DNA of 64,000 nt from Phycisphaerales bacterium (GTDB lineage Bacteria > Planctomycetota > Phycisphaerae > SM23-33 > FEN-1343), in assembly GCA_003171335.1 (NCBI GenBank), contig PMYD01000010.1, positions 1-64,000 of the forward strand, in the 5' to 3' direction. A program made the position numbers and the translations under genes. Below, piece after piece: positions 56,750 through 64,000 of this stretch. The notes under the pieces are model-generated. The model worked only from the letters and a program-made list of their open reading frames with translations. It ran no database searches and was not told the DNA's origin. Within the stretch, counting starts at the first letter, position 1. Every line of letters begins with the position of its first letter.

Positions 56750-57982
56750 TTAACTCTCGTCGTGCGGCAAGGTTCCGCTTTCTTTGGCAGGCTTTTCGGA
56801 TTGTTCGGCAGGTGAGTGGGGGGTGCCGGTGGCGGTTGTATCTCCAGTATCCGCAGCGGGTTGTGCTGGCGTGACTAAGCCGGGCGCCGCCGCTGGGGCA
56901 GTGGCGGGGGAAGTTTGCAGCTCCAAAGGCAAATCGTCATTATTCAGCCGGCGTTTCTGGGAGAGCGACTGGCCCAGTTCCACCGCCCAGTAATCGCCCT
57001 GTCCCGACTGCAAAATGAGCCGGCTGGGGCTCAGGATTTCCGGCTGATCCTGCGAGGGTAGCGGGCGGTAATCAACCAGCGCAATCTTCAGGTCCAGGAC
57101 CGACTGGCCCACTCCGTACTGCTGACCCTTCTGGTTGGTCTGGTCGACCAGAAGCACCGGCAGTTCGCCCTCGGTGCCAAACTCGCTCAGGCCCGCCAAG
57201 CGGTATCGATTGTAGTCCGGGCCGCCGGGCGGCGAGGGCGGGGTCGGTGCCGGCGGCGGGGCGGCCACCTCAACCGGCGAGGGTGGACGCGGCACGTAGG
57301 GGCTGAATAAGTCGCGCTCGGCAATGCCGTTATAGCGTATCCTGTCGGCCGCGGCCAGAAGGACCGCCGCCGGCTGGGTGGTCGCATTGGCCGGGGCCGG
57401 GGGCGTCCAAATCGTAAAGTCGCGATTGGCTGCCTTGTCATGACCTATCATGGGGGAAAGCACCAGCGTGGTGCACAGAAAGCTCGCCTTAACGGTCCGG
57501 CCTTCGCGCGGCTGGATGAACAGCTTATCCACTCGGACCGGATGCGGCTCGTTCTTGATCAGGTACAGGAAGTCCGTCAATTCCTTCAGGCCGCCGACGC
57601 ACGTGACGTTCCAGCCGACCTCGTTGAGAAGCTCTATGTTGTTCAGCTTTTCAGAAATCGCTTCGATTTGCTGAAGCAGCAGCTCGCTTTCATCAAGGTG
57701 ACTGGCCCTGGCCATCTCCAGCAGGCGAACGCGAAGCTGCCGGGAGGCCGTGTCGGGGTTCTTGTCATAAACCTGGGCGGCCAAAGCATTTAGACGACGC
57801 TGATAGTCGGCGCGCTTGACGGTATCGCTGTGGAACTGATTGTACTTCTTGAGGCTGTCCGCCAACTCTGCGCCGGACCTGCTCAACGGGACCAACAGCA
57901 CGGTGCTGAGGATAGCATAGAGGATCATCACTCCGACCAGTCCGCCGACGAGCCAGGCCATGCGACGTTCGCGAATCTTCAT
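56750..57982 (-). CDS. GspM/PilO-like inner-membrane protein with C-terminal GspC/PilP-like region
   Basis: N-terminal TM plus coiled coil, LKELTDFLYLIKNEPHPVRVDKLFIQPR (PilO-like); GIAERDLFSPYVPRP...YRLAGLSEFGTEGELPVLLVDQ...YGVGQSVLDLKIALVDY (PilP/GspC-like). Confidence 0.7.
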   Translation of the reverse strand: MKIRERRMAWLVGGLVGVMILYAILSTVLLVPLSRSGAELADSLKKYNQFHSDTVKRADYQRRLNALAAQVYDKNPDTASRQLRVRLLEMARASHLDESELLLQQIEAISEKLNNIELLNEVGWNVTCVGGLKELTDFLYLIKNEPHPVRVDKLFIQPREGRTVKASFLCTTLVLSPMIGHDKAANRDFTIWTPPAPANATTQPAAVLLAAADRIRYNGIAERDLFSPYVPRPPSPVEVAAPPPAPTPPSPPGGPDYNRYRLAGLSEFGTEGELPVLLVDQTNQKGQQYGVGQSVLDLKIALVDYRPLPSQDQPEILSPSRLILQSGQGDYWAVELGQSLSQKRRLNNDDLPLELQTSPATAPAAAPGLVTPAQPAADTGDTTATGTPHSPAEQSEKPAKESGTLPHDES

Positions 57983-59688
57983 TGGCCTACCCTCCCTCGG
58001 TTCCGGCGCGGCCGCCGGTCGTTCGCATCCGACGGACCTGCTGGTGGCGGCGGGGCCGCCGGCTTCGGGGGCGCTACTGGCGCCGCGGGGGCGACAGCCG
58101 GCACGGCCGCCGGCGCTGCGATCGCTGAGCCGGCCGGGCCGTTTGAGACATCATCCTGCGGCCGGGCGGGCACTGTTGTGGACAGTTTTTTCAACGCGTT
58201 GGCGTCGAGGGTCGCCGGGACGGCCGATTCGTACACGTAGCCCAGACCTTTGGGATCATTCTGGGGAGTCACCGTGGCGGGCTTGTTGTGGTATCCATTG
58301 GTTTCCAGCAGCTTTTCGAGCTGATCGATGCATTCGCGATCGTGGGCGCGCACCGCCAGGTTGACTATCTTGCCGGCGGACGCATCAAGCCGCGAAATAT
58401 AGATGTCCTTGGCCCCCGGCAGCAGGGCCGAAAGCTGCGCCAGGTGGCCCAACCAATCGACCTGCGAATCTTGCCATTCCTGCAGCCGGCGAACCCGCTT
58501 GCTCATGGGCTCGACCGTTTCTTCCCACAGGTTTTTTTCATTCTTGGCCGCGGCGGTCATACGCTTGGCTTCGTCGTTACGGCTGTTGGTCAGCCAGTAG
58601 CAGCCCAGCAGCAGCAGCAAGCAAACCAGCGCTCCCGTCGCGGCAAGGAGGGCCACGCGGGTCTTGCGGTCATCCTTGCGCACGGCCGGCCGGCGCGGGT
58701 GGAGGAAATCGAAACCCGCACTCTCGGCCGAGCCCACCGCCGCCCCCAGCGCCGCGGAGAACGCCGAGGCCGCCGAATCCGCCTGCAGGTCCAGCGCCTT
58801 GGCCGGGTCGAATCTCTGGCAGCGCGCCTCCAGCCGCTGCGACAGGGCCGCCGCCACTTCGCTGGCCAGCTCGCTCTGGCCGGCCACCAGCAGCCCTTCC
58901 AGCTTGCCCGCCCGGTGGCTCACCTGGAAGCTCTGGAGGCTGCGCATCACTTCGCTGACCACCGTCTGCACCATGCCGGGCCGCCCAGACTCGTCCTCGG
59001 CCGTCTCGGCCAGCGGCGCCGAACGGCTGAAGACCAGCGAGGCGCCGACGACGAAATCAATCTCCGTCTCATCGGCCGTCACATCCACCAGGGCCACGAA
59101 TTCGCCGGGGCGCCGGGTGACACACGAATCCAGGCAGCGCAGATTCGAAGCGGGGCGCAGGCACAGCCGCACCGGCTGCAACGAGGCCACCTCCGCCAGC
59201 CGGCGGTAATAATCGACCACCGGCAGGCGCACCGCCGCCGCCAGGACATCCTGTCCCCCCTCGGCGCCGTCCGCGCCGGTCTCGGTGCCAGTGTGGGGCG
59301 TGATGGTGAAATCCACCACCGCCTCGGCGGCGTCGAAAGGCAGCTCATTGGCGATCTGGTACTGCACCATGCCGGCCAGTTCCCCCTCGGGCGTGCCGGC
59401 CGGCAGCGTCAGAGCCTTAAGCACCGCCTGGCTGCGCGGCACGTTCATCAGCACATCGGCGCCGGCCAGGCCCATCTCGCCCATCACCTGGCCGACCAGC
59501 GCGCCGGCCGCCTCAGCATCGCCCATATCCACATCCGGCGGCACCGGCACGCTGCGCAGGGCCAGGATTCGCGGGCCCCAGCGCGAGGCGTCAAAGTGAA
59601 CCACCCGCAGTTGGCGGCGGTCGAAATCGAGCGCTACCGTCTTGGGCCGCCTGAACCGCTTGGTGAACTGTTTCGCCCACGCTTTCAT
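57979..59688 (-). CDS. PilM-PilN-like fusion (GspL-like)
   Basis: TVALDFDRRQLRVVHFDASRWGPRIL, GMVQYQIANELPFDAAEAVVDF (PilM); internal TM VALLAATGALVCLLLLLGCYW then PilN-like LGHLAQLSALLPGAKDIYISRLDASAGKIVNLAVRA. Confidence 0.8.
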   Translation of the reverse strand: MKAWAKQFTKRFRRPKTVALDFDRRQLRVVHFDASRWGPRILALRSVPVPPDVDMGDAEAAGALVGQVMGEMGLAGADVLMNVPRSQAVLKALTLPAGTPEGELAGMVQYQIANELPFDAAEAVVDFTITPHTGTETGADGAEGGQDVLAAAVRLPVVDYYRRLAEVASLQPVRLCLRPASNLRCLDSCVTRRPGEFVALVDVTADETEIDFVVGASLVFSRSAPLAETAEDESGRPGMVQTVVSEVMRSLQSFQVSHRAGKLEGLLVAGQSELASEVAAALSQRLEARCQRFDPAKALDLQADSAASAFSAALGAAVGSAESAGFDFLHPRRPAVRKDDRKTRVALLAATGALVCLLLLLGCYWLTNSRNDEAKRMTAAAKNEKNLWEETVEPMSKRVRRLQEWQDSQVDWLGHLAQLSALLPGAKDIYISRLDASAGKIVNLAVRAHDRECIDQLEKLLETNGYHNKPATVTPQNDPKGLGYVYESAVPATLDANALKKLSTTVPARPQDDVSNGPAGSAIAAPAAVPAVAPAAPVAPPKPAAPPPPAGPSDANDRRPRRNRGRVGQ

Positions 59689-59713
59689 GCCATTTTTCCT
59701 GGTAAACCACCGT

Positions 59714-61144
59714 TCACGGTCCGACCGCCAGCGGCATTCCCAGCCGCGTCAGGTCGCGCAGATACGTAATGTGCGGCGTGGATGAACTCAGGTCCACCAC
59801 CGCTTCAAGCACGCAGTAACCCGCCGGCCGGCCGCCCTGGACGCCAATGCCATAGCCCACGCACCGCACGCGGTATTGCCGGCTGCTGGTCGTGATCATG
59901 CCGATGAGCTTCTTGAAGGCCTGCGCATCCACCAGTTTTTGCGCGTAAATCCAGGAGCGCGAGGCAAGCTGCTGGCTGGAGAGCGTGGAGCGAGCCTGGA
60001 CAATCCGCTGGGCCAGCCCCTCATCCACACCCGGCAGCAGGCTGAGCACCTCGACCGGCGCCGTGTTGATATTCAGTCGGCCCGGCGTCAGCGAGACTTG
60101 CGATTGGCTGGCCGAATTGCCGGAATTGGCATCCACGGATGTTGATTGCGAGGTCGCCTTGCTGGCCGGCTGCGAGCCGGCCGGCTGCGAGGCGGCGGTA
60201 TCTTCGCTGGCCGGGATGAGTTGCTGACTGATCGGCCCGGCCACCAGCGACTTCTCCAAGCTGTCCACCTGGTTGATGCCGACGCCGGAAGTCAGCTGCG
60301 AGCCTTTTTGCGTGACGTAGTTGGCATCGAGCAAGTCATAGATACTTTGGAAAACCTTGCCGTCCTCGCGGTAGCCGCGAATGAAGTTCTGCGTTTGCGC
60401 CGGAAGCTGCGTGCGGGACAAACCCTTGAGATTGCCGTTGATATTGAACTTGCCCTGGCTGGAGCCGTTCGTGTCGCGCTGGCACGTGGCGGCCGTCAGC
60501 ACGGCCGAGAGGCCCGCATCCGGGCGAACCGGCCCTCCGGCGTTAGGGTCCTGGCCGTAGACGATGGCGGCCGTGAAGCCGCGAACCAGCAGCAGCTCCT
60601 CCAGTGTGGCCAGGGGCCCGTTTCGCGGCTGGTACGGACAGGGCAGGCGGCTGTAGAACTCCGACTCAATGCCCCCCGCCGCACCGCGATAGCCGATCAC
60701 CGCCTCAGCCAGGGCCGCATTCATGCCCGGCAGGCGGGAGAGCGTTTCGGCCGTGGCCGTATTGACGTTGATCTTGGCGCCTTCATCGATGACCCCGTAG
60801 CGGACCGAGGCCAGGCCGCTCTGCTCGACCGGCGCGTAAACGGTGAAATACCAGCGCACGCCGCCATCATCGCTGACCAACTGGTTGCAGAAAGCCGCCG
60901 GATTATCCCACCAGACGGCCGGATCGTTGGCCTCGCACAGCACCGCCATGGCCTGCTCCAGCCCGCCCATGGCCGTCAGTCGCGCCTGGTTGAAGCTGAC
61001 GGCAATCCCCGCCGCATAAACCTGCGCCCGCATGCGGTAAATGACGGCCGTGGCGGCCAGCGCCATCATCGAAATCAGCACGAGGATGGCGAAGAGAATG
61101 GAGCCCGGCCGGTGGAGCGGCCTTGCCGTGGTAGCCGCGTTCAT
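59714..61144 (-). CDS. gspK: GspK-like minor pseudopilin
   Basis: PGSILFAILVLISMMALAATAVIYRMR without Glu5; INVNTATAETLSRLPGMNAALAEAVIGYR. Confidence 0.87.
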   Translation of the reverse strand: MNAATTARPLHRPGSILFAILVLISMMALAATAVIYRMRAQVYAAGIAVSFNQARLTAMGGLEQAMAVLCEANDPAVWWDNPAAFCNQLVSDDGGVRWYFTVYAPVEQSGLASVRYGVIDEGAKINVNTATAETLSRLPGMNAALAEAVIGYRGAAGGIESEFYSRLPCPYQPRNGPLATLEELLLVRGFTAAIVYGQDPNAGGPVRPDAGLSAVLTAATCQRDTNGSSQGKFNINGNLKGLSRTQLPAQTQNFIRGYREDGKVFQSIYDLLDANYVTQKGSQLTSGVGINQVDSLEKSLVAGPISQQLIPASEDTAASQPAGSQPASKATSQSTSVDANSGNSASQSQVSLTPGRLNINTAPVEVLSLLPGVDEGLAQRIVQARSTLSSQQLASRSWIYAQKLVDAQAFKKLIGMITTSSRQYRVRCVGYGIGVQGGRPAGYCVLEAVVDLSSSTPHITYLRDLTRLGMPLAVGP

Positions 61145-61890
61145 TGCGCACCCCCCAGCGCGGCGATCCGCGTTCCCGGGAGGTACACCACGCGCCGAAA
61201 CGTCTCGTTGGCGGCCAGGTAGTCGTTGATATCCTGCCCGTCGGCAATCGGGTTTGGGCCCATGGTGATTTCGACGGCCAGCGGCAGGCCGCCTTGCCAG
61301 TCATCCACCCAACCGTTGTCAATGGGGCCGGAATAGCCGGAATTGGCGGGGTCGCCCACGTGGTAGCGCAGGCGCAGGAAGTGCACGCCCGGAGCCACCA
61401 GGTCGGCCATCGCGGGCGAGGAGTCCTCATCCACGCCCGGCAGCCAGGACAGGCTCACCCGTTCCAGCCCATCGTTGTGGGTGGTGCCATCCTCCATCTG
61501 GCTGTAGCGGATGCGGTAAATCACCCGCTGCACATCGCTTTGCGGCGGCATTTCGGCGGTGTGCTGCTCAGGCGGCAGGCAGGCCGAAGGGCCCGGCATG
61601 AGGGTGGAAAGGAAGTCCACCTGGCCGGAAGAACCCGCAAAGGCCGGCGAGCTGTCCGACTCCGACTGTCCCAGCGCCGGCACGAAGGCCGAGCGCAGCT
61701 CAGTCGTCAGCATTTCCATCGTCCGCTGCTGGGCGACGACCGCTTCCACATCCGTCAGCACCTGGCCCTTGACCGTCTGCACGTAATGGTTGAAGCTCAG
61801 CGCTGAACCGATCAGTCCCAGCGTCAGGACGATCGCCAGAATCACTTCCAGCAGCGTAAAGCCGGTTTTGGCAGGGCGGCGTCGCCTCAT
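61141..61890 (-). CDS. gspJ: GspJ-like pseudopilin
   Basis: MRRRRPAKTGFTLLEVILAIVLTLGLIGSAL; start overlaps gspI stop. Confidence 0.82.
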   Translation of the reverse strand: MRRRRPAKTGFTLLEVILAIVLTLGLIGSALSFNHYVQTVKGQVLTDVEAVVAQQRTMEMLTTELRSAFVPALGQSESDSSPAFAGSSGQVDFLSTLMPGPSACLPPEQHTAEMPPQSDVQRVIYRIRYSQMEDGTTHNDGLERVSLSWLPGVDEDSSPAMADLVAPGVHFLRLRYHVGDPANSGYSGPIDNGWVDDWQGGLPLAVEITMGPNPIADGQDINDYLAANETFRRVVYLPGTRIAALGGAQ

Positions 61891-62498
61891 GATTGCGCCC
61901 CCCCGGCCGGTCCGCTGGGCTGCGACGCCGGAGACTGCCCGGGCGAGCGCAGCGGCTTGATGGGAATCAACTCATTCAGGCTGTGCGTCAGCCCGGTCGG
62001 CGTGTGGTGGACGGTGAACTGCACGTTCTCCAGCGTGGCGTCCGACCGGTTGCTGGACTGAACGTTCGTTGACCAGGTCCAGTCGGAGAAGCCCGGCTCG
62101 GTGAAGGCCCCGCCGTCGGTTGAGGTTGTCGGCAGCAGGCCCATCTTCATCTGGCTGGCCAGCGTGACCGTCAGGTCCGCGGCGTGCGCGTGCAGTTTCA
62201 AGCGCGTCGCCGCCCGCGTGCAGGTCATCATCGAGCCGACGATCACCCCCGAGGCCAGCACCAGCAGCGCCATCGCCATGACCACTTCCAGAAGGATGAT
62301 GCCCGCAGGCTGGAGGCGCGAAGGCCGGAGCAAAGAAGGCTGGAGGCTGGAGGCTGGCCTGCTACGCCAGAGGCTACGCAGGCCTTGGCTTGCCCTGCGA
62401 AGCCCCGTGTGGGCGAAGCAGGGAGGCTGGAGCCAAGACAGAGAACGACCGGCCTGACCCTCGTGATGGTTCAGAATGGTCGTTTTCTGTGTTGCCAT
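61887..62498 (-). CDS. gspI: GspI-like pseudopilin with repeat-derived leader (start uncertain)
   Basis: PAGIILLEVVMAMALLVLASGVIVGSMM prepilin core; preceding residues SSLQPSLLRPSRLQ are translated CTGGAGG-type repeat. Confidence 0.72.
   Translation of the reverse strand: MATQKTTILNHHEGQAGRSLSWLQPPCFAHTGLRRASQGLRSLWRSRPASSLQPSLLRPSRLQPAGIILLEVVMAMALLVLASGVIVGSMMTCTRAATRLKLHAHAADLTVTLASQMKMGLLPTTSTDGGAFTEPGFSDWTWSTNVQSSNRSDATLENVQFTVHHTPTGLTHSLNELIPIKPLRSPGQSPASQPSGPAGGAQS
62309..62432. repeat. CTGGAGG-word array plus CCCTGCGAAGCCCCGTGTGGGCGAAGCAGGG hairpin overlapping the 5' part of gspI
   Basis: aggctggaggcgcgaaggccggagcaaagaaggctggaggctggaggctgg...ccctgcgaagccccgtgtgggcgaagcagggaggctggagcc. 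Confidence 0.8.
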
Positions 62499-62559
62499 CG
62501 AACGAACCTCAGCCAAAAATCAGTCGATTCGCCACCCAGTCTTGCCTTTCCTCGAGCCT

Positions 62560-63195
62560 CTACCGCGCCACTTCCTGCTCATACTGGTCATTGGCGTAAA
62601 GCGTCGTGCGGATCGTGCCGGTCGTGCCGTTGATCTGGACGATCGCGCGGCGAAGATCGCTCGCATAGCTGCTGGCGACGAAAACCTGCGCCCAGTCGCT
62701 TGAGCCGTCAGGATAGAAGGTCACCGGCGGCAGCGCGCCCGGCGCCCCGGCCGCCAGAGGAGCGCTGGGGCCGGTCAGCTTGCAGTTCTCGACGCGAACC
62801 ATGTCCGCCAGGTCCGTCGTGCCGACCAGTGAGCCCTGGTACGGCTGAAAAACGCCGGGTTCGGTCAGCGGCTGCGGCTCCCACTGCACCGAGGCGGCCG
62901 GCGCGTTGGAATCCTCCGCCGAGGCAAAGCGCACCTGCACGCGGCAGCCGGTGTCGGCGGCGACGGCCTGGCAGGCCCGCAACAGCGTGGCCAGGCGCTG
63001 CGCACCATCGCCCAGCGCCGCCTGGCGCTGCCACGGGCCAAACGCCATCACCGCCGTCCCGGCCAGCAGCATCAGGATGGAAATCGCCAGGATCAGCTCG
63101 AGCAGCGTGAAGCCGCCAGCGCCGGTTCTCCGCGCGGCGCAGGGCCGCAGGCCGGCATCGCCCGGCCTGATGTCGATTCTCCCAGCGGCAACCAT
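62560..63195 (-). CDS. gspH: GspH-like pseudopilin
   Basis: GAGGFTLLELILAISILMLLAGTAVMAFGPWQRQAALGDGAQRLATLLRACQAVAADTG. Confidence 0.82.
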   Translation of the reverse strand: MVAAGRIDIRPGDAGLRPCAARRTGAGGFTLLELILAISILMLLAGTAVMAFGPWQRQAALGDGAQRLATLLRACQAVAADTGCRVQVRFASAEDSNAPAASVQWEPQPLTEPGVFQPYQGSLVGTTDLADMVRVENCKLTGPSAPLAAGAPGALPPVTFYPDGSSDWAQVFVASSYASDLRRAIVQINGTTGTIRTTLYANDQYEQEVAR

Positions 63196-63199
63196 CGGC

Positions 63200-63670
63200 C
63201 TAGCGCGACTCTTCCGCCCAGGCGGGGATGTCGTCGCCGCTGCCGCTGTCGTCGGTGCGGTTGGGGCCGAAGGAGTACACATGGAAGTACACCCCGGTTC
63301 GGGAGGCCGTGGCGTCGTCGACCTTCTTATAGGCCAAGGGCGTCCCCCACGGGTCGGTGGGAATCTTGCCGCCCTTGAGGAACGGGCCACCGCTGTCCCA
63401 CAGCTTGGCCTGCGCCTCATCGTCCGGCCGCGTGATCAGCGCGCCCAGGCCCTCACCGTCCTCGGGATAGCGGCCCATGGAGCGGTCATACAGCTCCACG
63501 GCGCCCTCGACATCCTTGGTCAGGATCTTCGCGGTGTCTTTCCTCGAACTGTCGGCGATCTTGCTGTAGGAAATCACGCCCACTGTGCCCAGCATCAGCA
63601 GGATGACGATCACCAACAGCACTTCCATCAGGGTGAAAGCGCTCCGCCTCGTTCTTTGCCGCCTGGTCAT
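63200..63670 (-). CDS. gspG: GspG major pseudopilin
   Basis: FTLMEVLLVIVILLMLGTVGVISY; YPEDGEGLGALITRPDD...WGTPLAYK GspG signature. Confidence 0.93.
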   Translation of the reverse strand: MTRRQRTRRSAFTLMEVLLVIVILLMLGTVGVISYSKIADSSRKDTAKILTKDVEGAVELYDRSMGRYPEDGEGLGALITRPDDEAQAKLWDSGGPFLKGGKIPTDPWGTPLAYKKVDDATASRTGVYFHVYSFGPNRTDDSGSGDDIPAWAEESR

Positions 63671-63764
63671 TACCTTCTCCTAAGTCTTTTCTACAAATCA
63701 GGGACGCCGGTTGGTCCCGGCGAGTACTACGCGCAGGGACGATGTTGGCCAGATCCGTGGCCTG

Positions 63765-63925
63765 GGAAATTCCAAATCCCAAATTCCAAATCCCAAACAA
63801 GCTCCAAATCCCAAGCTCCAAACCTCATCTACGAACCTCACGTTGTTCCATGCGGACCTTTTGTTCTTATTGGAATTTGGTGCTTGGAATTTGTTTGGAA
63901 TTTGGGATTTGGAATTTGGAATTTC
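63765..63925. repeat. inverted array of AAATTCC/CCAAATC words
   Basis: gaaattccaaatcccaaattccaaatcccaaacaagctccaaatcccaagctccaaacc ... tggaatttggtgcttggaatttgtttggaatttgggatttggaatttggaattt. Confidence 0.88.
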
Positions 63926-64000
63926 GGCGCAGCGGCCGTCGCGCGCGTTTTCGGACGCCCATTCACCTGCCAACCACAATTCTCTTGAAGACCGACTCAT

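Noticed and set aside
62206-62520. Separate small gene upstream of gspI
   Set aside because: Translation consists of repeat-derived words; better explained as repeat plus gspI leader
1-64000. tRNA/rRNA genes, transposases, prophage or integrase
   Set aside because: No convincing T-arm/anticodon structure, rRNA stretch or mobile-element protein was recognised by eye; tRNAscan-SE and Infernal would be decisive

Overview
High-GC bacterial chromosomal window. Gene content and intergenic repeats suggest a planctomycete-like organism, but taxonomy is inferred only. All calls come from reading the supplied sequence and ORF translations; no searches were run. About 45 protein genes are supportable: replication/tRNA/housekeeping genes (tmk, dnaN, dciA-like, purE, trmB, tilS, prmC, dnaA, transaldolase), carbohydrate genes (GH20-like, galK, two tandem GH105/88-like hydrolases, Gfo/Idh/MocA, SDR), an LplT-PlsC-ACP-AMP-ligase fusion (Aas-like), an ECF sigma factor with a membrane partner, and a low-GC island (about 26.6-30.1 kb) with a DNA methyltransferase plus a PD-(D/E)XK-like nuclease. 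The main find is a minus-strand type II secretion/type IV pilus-like operon (about 43.7-63.7 kb: gspG, H, I, J, K, PilM-PilN-like, GspM/PilO-GspC/PilP-like, secretin, lipoprotein). Its secretin is about 4,090 aa and carries about 40 tandem secretin N1-like repeats by manual count, against a handful in ordinary secretins. Intergenic DNA also contains several families of structured repeats: a 23-bp palindrome CAACTGMGGAAWTTCCKCAGTTG in six places, AAGTGTTACA-type hairpins, and inverted arrays of short repeated words (e.g. CTGGAGG, CTGTAGG, CACAAAG, AATTTGC, AATTTGG). One of these arrays appears to have been incorporated into the 5' end of gspI. A cheA remnant sits between two intact genes. No convincing tRNA, rRNA, CRISPR array, prophage or transposase was seen.
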